A stretch of DNA of 59,899 nucleotides from Methanosphaera stadtmanae (GTDB taxonomy: Archaea > Methanobacteriota > Methanobacteria > Methanobacteriales > Methanobacteriaceae): positions 1-59,899 of the forward strand of contig SUTR01000009.1 in the NCBI GenBank assembly GCA_015062825.1, in the 5' to 3' direction. The notes beneath the pieces are model-generated. The model saw only the letters and a program-made list of their open reading frames with translations. It did not search any database and was not told the DNA's origin. Position numbers and translations under genes: made by a program. This document shows positions 55,774 to 59,899 of this stretch, piece by piece. The first letter of the stretch is position 1, and each line of letters starts with the position of its first letter.

Positions 55774-56688
55774 TTATTTTTTAAAGATTCTAATAATATT
55801 ATCAATTTTCCTATTGGAATTTCTATACTTTCTAAGCTTATACATATAATCCTTATCAACCTTTCTTCTATCACTTTCAAAGGCCAGTTTTCCATTATCA
55901 TCATAATAATACATGGCAGTATTGCCGCCAGTAATCTCAAGCATGGCCTCCTTAAACAAATGATAAAACTCCTTATTGTAATGAACCAGATTCTTTCCCC
56001 AGATATGCTCCTCATCAGTATATACATTTTCAGTCAAGTCAATAACAACAACATCATAATTAGTCTCAATATACTCCTCTAAGATATTAAGCTTAGGATT
56101 AAGATTCTCCTTGATAGGTGTAAACTCATCTTCAACATAAAACTTCTTATCCCTGCTTAGTACCTTGTCAACTATCTTAACCTTATTCAAGATTAACTTA
56201 ACATCAGGATAATTCTCCATCATAAAGCTAAAGAACTTATCACAATACTTGGTCCATAATTCATAATAATCATGTGACTGATATCTCATACATAAAATAT
56301 CCCTCTTCTTAAGATTATTATACAACGCCGTCTGCGGATAATCCCATGTATTATTGGTCAGTATTCCATAGTCACTATATATTATGCCAAAATACACATC
56401 AAAGAACACATCAATTATAAGATAATCAACCTTATCAATCTCCTTAAAGAATGACTTCTCAAGATCATCCTTTACAACCTGCATACTATACTTAGTACGG
56501 GGATTAACAGGTTCAATCTTAATATCCTCACTATTATATGTTACACTATCCTGCATAAGGCTAATAAATGAAATTCTAGCCTGTAATGATTCGATGACAA
56601 AATGCTCCTTATAATCAGCATTATAAAATGACCTGAATGCATCAGTTGAAACACATGAACCTAAGATTCCTATATGAGATAACACCAT
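55774..56688 (-). CDS. DUF6270-like GSC-motif protein
   Basis: 304 residues, cytoplasmic. The N-terminus is IGILGSCVSTDAFRSFYNAD, then SLQARISFISLMQDSV. A late motif is EEHIWGKNLVHYNKEFYHLF. The Ser of GSC and the His of this block are placed as in SGNH hydrolases or acyltransferases, but activity is unproven. It aligns along its length with the divergent neighbour at 56895 and with the N-terminal part of the protein at 12360. I use the ATG at 56688 because GGAG lies 9 bases upstream. An in-frame ATG at 56703 has no site. It lacks the RVDI domain of the 12360 paralogue. Probably acts on glycans or surface polymers (inference). Confidence 0.65.
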   Translation of the reverse strand: MVLSHIGILGSCVSTDAFRSFYNADYKEHFVIESLQARISFISLMQDSVTYNSEDIKIEPVNPRTKYSMQVVKDDLEKSFFKEIDKVDYLIIDVFFDVYFGIIYSDYGILTNNTWDYPQTALYNNLKKRDILCMRYQSHDYYELWTKYCDKFFSFMMENYPDVKLILNKVKIVDKVLSRDKKFYVEDEFTPIKENLNPKLNILEEYIETNYDVVVIDLTENVYTDEEHIWGKNLVHYNKEFYHLFKEAMLEITGGNTAMYYYDDNGKLAFESDRRKVDKDYMYKLRKYRNSNRKIDNIIRIFKK

Positions 56689-56894
56689 TATTGCAAGCTC
56701 CATTTATCTTTTTTTGAATTTCATCTATCATTGAAGATTTTCTTTACTGTTAAATCTTATATTTGTAAATCCTATTAGATATTATTATTGAAAATCAATT
56801 AGATTATTAATTTAGTTGCTAGTAAATAATTAAATATATTATTTTCTTAGAACAAAAACTATATTATATCAACAATTAAATAGGAAATTAATGT

Positions 56895-57857
56895 ATGACG
56901 GTTAATATTGCAATATTTGGTTCATGTGTCTGTAAGGATATTTTTCGTTCAGTATATAATAAGGACTACAAGAAGTTTTTCAAAGTAAACTTCATGCAGC
57001 CAAGAATATCCTACATTAGCCTAATGAATAAAAAGGTAGACTTTCAAAAGGAAGAACTAAAGATTGAACCAGACACTCCTGATAATCGTTATGCAACACA
57101 GATACTGGACAATGACCTATCAAAAAACTTTCTAGAATTACTGCCCGGGGACACAGACTATCTATTAATAGACATGTACTTTGAAGTACTCTTTGGAATC
57201 ATACCATTTGAAGATACATTCATCACAAACAATTTCTGGGATTATCCGAAAGTAGCATTCGACAAAAGAATAGATCATGACAAATACTTCCTAATAAACC
57301 ATGACTACCGTCGCTACATGAAGCAATGGACAAAATGCTTTGATAAATTCTACACACAAATGAAAACAAGGTATCCTGATACAAAGATAATACTCAACAA
57401 GATAAAAATGGTCTATGAAGTACTATCCAAGCAAGGTGAGTACTATGTTGATGAGCAATACAAGGTAAAGGCAAATAAGTTAAACCCCTACATAGATATG
57501 CTGGAGGCATATATCATCTCAAACTATGATGTAATATTTATCGACATGACCGACAACATAGTAACAGATGAAAATCACATCTGGGGAAAAAGCTTCGTAC
57601 ACTACAATAAGGAATACTATATGAAATTCTATGAAGTAATGCAGAGAATCATCAATGGAGAACAAAACAAGTACTATTATGTAAAAGATGACATGGTATG
57701 CACATCAGCAGAAATTCCAGGTTCACTTAAAAATGTAAAATATACACTTATGAAAAAGGCCAATGAAGATGTGAAAGTTGAAAAAACCATAGAAATCTCA
57801 CAAAAACTACTTGATAAAACAAGAAAATCACGATTATATAAATTAATTAAAAAATAA
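56895..57857 (+). CDS. DUF6270-like GSC-motif protein
   Basis: 320 residues, paralogue of the divergent gene at 55774-56688. Motifs: NIAIFGSCVCKDIFRSVYN at the N-terminus, MQPRISYISLM, IDMYFEVLFGII, then NHIWGKSFVHYNKEYYMKF near 238. The last 60 residues are Lys-rich and helical. An AGGA site precedes the ATG at 56895. A nearer ATG at 56891 is out of frame. The 206 bases between the two divergent genes hold both promoters and no gene. A shared role in modifying surface glycans is inferred from the glycan-cluster paralogue. Confidence 0.65.
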   Translation: MTVNIAIFGSCVCKDIFRSVYNKDYKKFFKVNFMQPRISYISLMNKKVDFQKEELKIEPDTPDNRYATQILDNDLSKNFLELLPGDTDYLLIDMYFEVLFGIIPFEDTFITNNFWDYPKVAFDKRIDHDKYFLINHDYRRYMKQWTKCFDKFYTQMKTRYPDTKIILNKIKMVYEVLSKQGEYYVDEQYKVKANKLNPYIDMLEAYIISNYDVIFIDMTDNIVTDENHIWGKSFVHYNKEYYMKFYEVMQRIINGEQNKYYYVKDDMVCTSAEIPGSLKNVKYTLMKKANEDVKVEKTIEISQKLLDKTRKSRLYKLIKK

Positions 57858-58245
57858 CTTTTGTTTAATTTAACACGGTAAATTATTAAAACTAAAACAA
57901 TAATTAATCTCCTTTTAGCATTATTTTTTTAGAATATATTATCTTCAATTCACATAAATTGAAAATAATATTTACAGGATGCCTTTCTTTTGACCGTTAT
58001 TAATTTTATTATTCTCTGAACTCTTTTGTCTGATTCTAAATCTTATTTAACCTATTGAAAAGCAATGACCATACTCACCTGTTAACTAAAATAATTCTCC
58101 TGATTTCATCCGATAAATACGAACAACAAAACTCTTATACCTAATTATAAAACATAATTTTAATAATAAATTATAAAAATTTAAGATTATCATATTATTT
58201 CTACAAATCATATTTTTTAAAAAATAAAGGGGTTGATGAAGTTAA
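57858..58245. other. Convergent intergenic region, 388 bases, no gene
   Basis: Between the DUF6270 gene (plus) and the PepSY-like gene (minus). Slightly less A+T-rich in its middle (about 57970-58140) than other gaps, but I see no supported open frame, tRNA or repeat there. Confidence 0.5.
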
Positions 58246-59379
58246 TTAATAATAATTATCTTCAGATTCTACATCATTTTGGGAAGAACTTCTTGAAGAA
58301 CTAGAATTCCGTGAAGAGCTGGATTTTTGTGTATGTGATAATGTATCCTCATAACTTGGCGTATTATCTTCAACTTCAGATGTGGTTGTAGTAGTATTTC
58401 CTGGTTCTTCAGCATCCTCTATAATCTGAGGATCATTTAACACAAAGTCTACAACTTCTTTTGTCTTAGCATCAACCGTGACATGTCCAACACTCTGTTT
58501 TCCATGACTATCAGTAAATACTATTTCAAATGTATAAAGTATCTTGTCACCATCAGTTGAATTGTTAGCACTGCCTAATGATAAGTTACTTGAATAATCT
58601 TTATTTTCCTGTTTAAGCCTTTGTTGGGCTACTTGGCGTGCAATAGATTCATAGTCAGTTTCTGTTAATGTACTTGATAATAATTCTCCAGTATTTCCAT
58701 TATATTTTAATGTATTGTTATTATCTATAGTAACTGTATATATTGGGGTATTGTTTTCATTGTTTAATTGAATATCATATTTTTCATTGCCTGTAGCATT
58801 AGGTGTATGATTTGCATACTCCTGTTTTGCAAGCTCACGTATTTGTTCCTCACTATATTTAGGTTGTGCTTGTCCATCAACCGGTTTAGGACTGTACAGA
58901 TCATATTGAGCTAATACACCATCAATTCCATTATCACCTAATTTAGGTGTAACATAAGCGCTTTGATAGAATACAAAGTATTGGGTGTAATCATCATTTT
59001 CTATAGTTACTTCAACTACATAAATGGAAGCTCCATTAGGTATTTTAATTAAATCATTAACATTCACAGTAATCTTAGCATTTCCAAGACCAAAATTACT
59101 GAATATATCTTCATATGCCTTTTTCATATCCTCTTTTGGAATTATATTGGCATTTGAGTTTGGTGGTATATTTTTAAAATGTTGTGTATAGTTTGCTGGT
59201 TGATTAATTATCAGCTGCAATTCTGCAATGTTTGTAACAGAAATCATATCTCCACTAGCATTAAGTAGGCTTACTGTTTCATTTGGACCAACACTTTGAT
59301 TGGTAAATGTTGTTGCAGCAAGAACACCAACAATAGCCACTATTGCAACAAGTGCAATGATTGGCACGGTATTTCTCAT
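58246..59379 (-). CDS. Membrane-anchored extracytoplasmic protein with PepSY-like repeats
   Basis: 377 residues. MRNTVPIIALVAIVAIVGVLAA is an N-terminal membrane anchor or signal. The domain after it (about 30-170) is not recognised. Two PepSY-like units follow (about 185-240: EQIRELAKQEY...YTVTIDNNNTLKYNGNTGELL; about 245-320: ESIARQVAQQRL...YTFEIVF...GHVTVDAKTKEVVDF). The last 55 residues are a Thr/Ser/Arg-rich, acidic low-complexity tail. PepSY modules are usually extracytoplasmic and can inhibit proteases. Here the function is unknown. GGAGGAAGT precedes the ATG. It is a single gene at the right edge of the window. Confidence 0.65.
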   Translation of the reverse strand: MRNTVPIIALVAIVAIVGVLAATTFTNQSVGPNETVSLLNASGDMISVTNIAELQLIINQPANYTQHFKNIPPNSNANIIPKEDMKKAYEDIFSNFGLGNAKITVNVNDLIKIPNGASIYVVEVTIENDDYTQYFVFYQSAYVTPKLGDNGIDGVLAQYDLYSPKPVDGQAQPKYSEEQIRELAKQEYANHTPNATGNEKYDIQLNNENNTPIYTVTIDNNNTLKYNGNTGELLSSTLTETDYESIARQVAQQRLKQENKDYSSNLSLGSANNSTDGDKILYTFEIVFTDSHGKQSVGHVTVDAKTKEVVDFVLNDPQIIEDAEEPGNTTTTTSEVEDNTPSYEDTLSHTQKSSSSRNSSSSRSSSQNDVESEDNYY

Positions 59380-59899
59380 AATACTTCCTCCATATTTATC
59401 AATTCATATATAATAGTAATTATACATTTTAATCATATTAAATGTATTTATTTTATTAGTATCATATTCTATATTAAATCAAGTAAATTTTAATAAGATG
59501 TTATTGATTTAAGTGACAATTTATGGTTATTTTCTAAAACTAATCTATTAATGTCTTTTTTTTATTTGTATAGTAATTAGAGGAGTATTTAATTATCATT
59601 GAATTTGTAAAAGAGAAGATTTAATTAATTTGTTTTATTATTTTATACAAATTTTTTTTTATGGATATGCTATGGTGATTTCACAGATTTGAGGTAATTT
59701 GTTTTTATTTTTTTTAATTAATGATTATTATCTTTTTGTGATGAATATCGTTAGCATTTATCCTATAACTTTATATTTAATGTTGTTTAAATTAATAATT
59801 ATTATGATTTAATCATATTAAAGTTGCTGTTGAAAATCAGGTTGCTTAAATCAGAAATTAAAGTGTTATCGATACTTTAATTAGAAATTATTGCATAAA
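59380..59899. other. Terminal intergenic region, 520 bases, no gene
   Basis: A+T-rich DNA upstream of the minus-strand PepSY-like gene. It contains an SD-like GAGGAG near 59580 without a following supported frame, and a 9-base inverted repeat (AATTAAAGT 59856-59864, ACTTTAATT 59874-59882) close to the window end. I see no RNA gene. Confidence 0.5.

Noticed and set aside
55746-56027. Open frame of 93 codons on the minus strand
   Set aside because: Lies within the 3' end of the DUF6270 gene in another frame. No family resemblance and no ribosome binding site.
59856-59882. Exact 9-base inverted repeat near the window end
   Set aside because: A+T-rich and not tied to any visible gene or T tract. 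Kept only as a note in the intergenic entry.

Overview
The window looks like a chromosomal segment of a very A+T-rich methanogenic archaeon of the order Methanobacteriales, most probably Methanosphaera. I infer this from the large Asn/Thr-rich adhesin-like proteins (parallel beta-helix plus Ig-like repeats), strong GGAGGTG-type ribosome binding sites, archaeal TATA boxes, AAA-type ATPases of archaeal families, and a CobN-like/ExbB-like/DUF2149/DUF2162 gene set. No rRNA, tRNA, CRISPR array or insertion sequence was seen.

Bases 1-29213 are a surface-glycan biosynthesis region. After the tail of an adhesin-like gene come ugd (UDP-glucose dehydrogenase), a minus-strand operon of three family 2 glycosyltransferases ending in glf (UDP-galactopyranose mutase), and a plus-strand operon with a glycosyltransferase, a methyltransferase-LicD fusion, an alpha/beta-hydrolase-like protein and a DUF6270 (GSC-motif) protein. 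The last two share one C-terminal domain. A small membrane-anchored protein follows. Next are rfbA-rfbB (dTDP-sugar synthesis) on the minus strand and a second plus-strand operon: a 1121-residue double glycosyltransferase, a GT-B glycosyltransferase, a methyltransferase with a long coiled coil, a separate LicD protein and a second small membrane-anchored protein. The region closes with a phosphonate operon: PEP mutase fused to a cytidylyltransferase, phosphonopyruvate decarboxylase and an iron-type alcohol dehydrogenase. Together these predict 2-hydroxyethylphosphonate, possibly CMP-activated and attached to the glycan by LicD-type transferases.

Bases 29214-59899 are a cell-surface and envelope region. 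It holds four complete adhesin-like genes, two AAA/STAND-type ATPase genes (each preceded by an iterated operator-like repeat), and an operon of DUF2162 membrane protein, MotA/TolQ/ExbB-type channel and DUF2149 ExbD-like protein. It also holds a 1947-residue secreted, C-terminally anchored CobN-like chelatase, a divergent pair of DUF6270 proteins and a membrane-anchored PepSY-like protein. The ExbB/DUF2149/DUF2162/CobN set resembles the HmuSTUV part of bacterial haem-acquisition loci. It may be an archaeal extracytoplasmic tetrapyrrole-demetallation or uptake system.

Main points for follow-up: the phosphonate/LicD glycan module, the HmuSTUV-like set, an adhesin gene whose signal peptide is only reached from an AUA start codon behind a very strong ribosome binding site, repeated operator-like arrays before both ATPase genes, a domain shared by two unrelated hydrolase-like proteins, and a duplicated methyltransferase/LicD/small-membrane-protein module.
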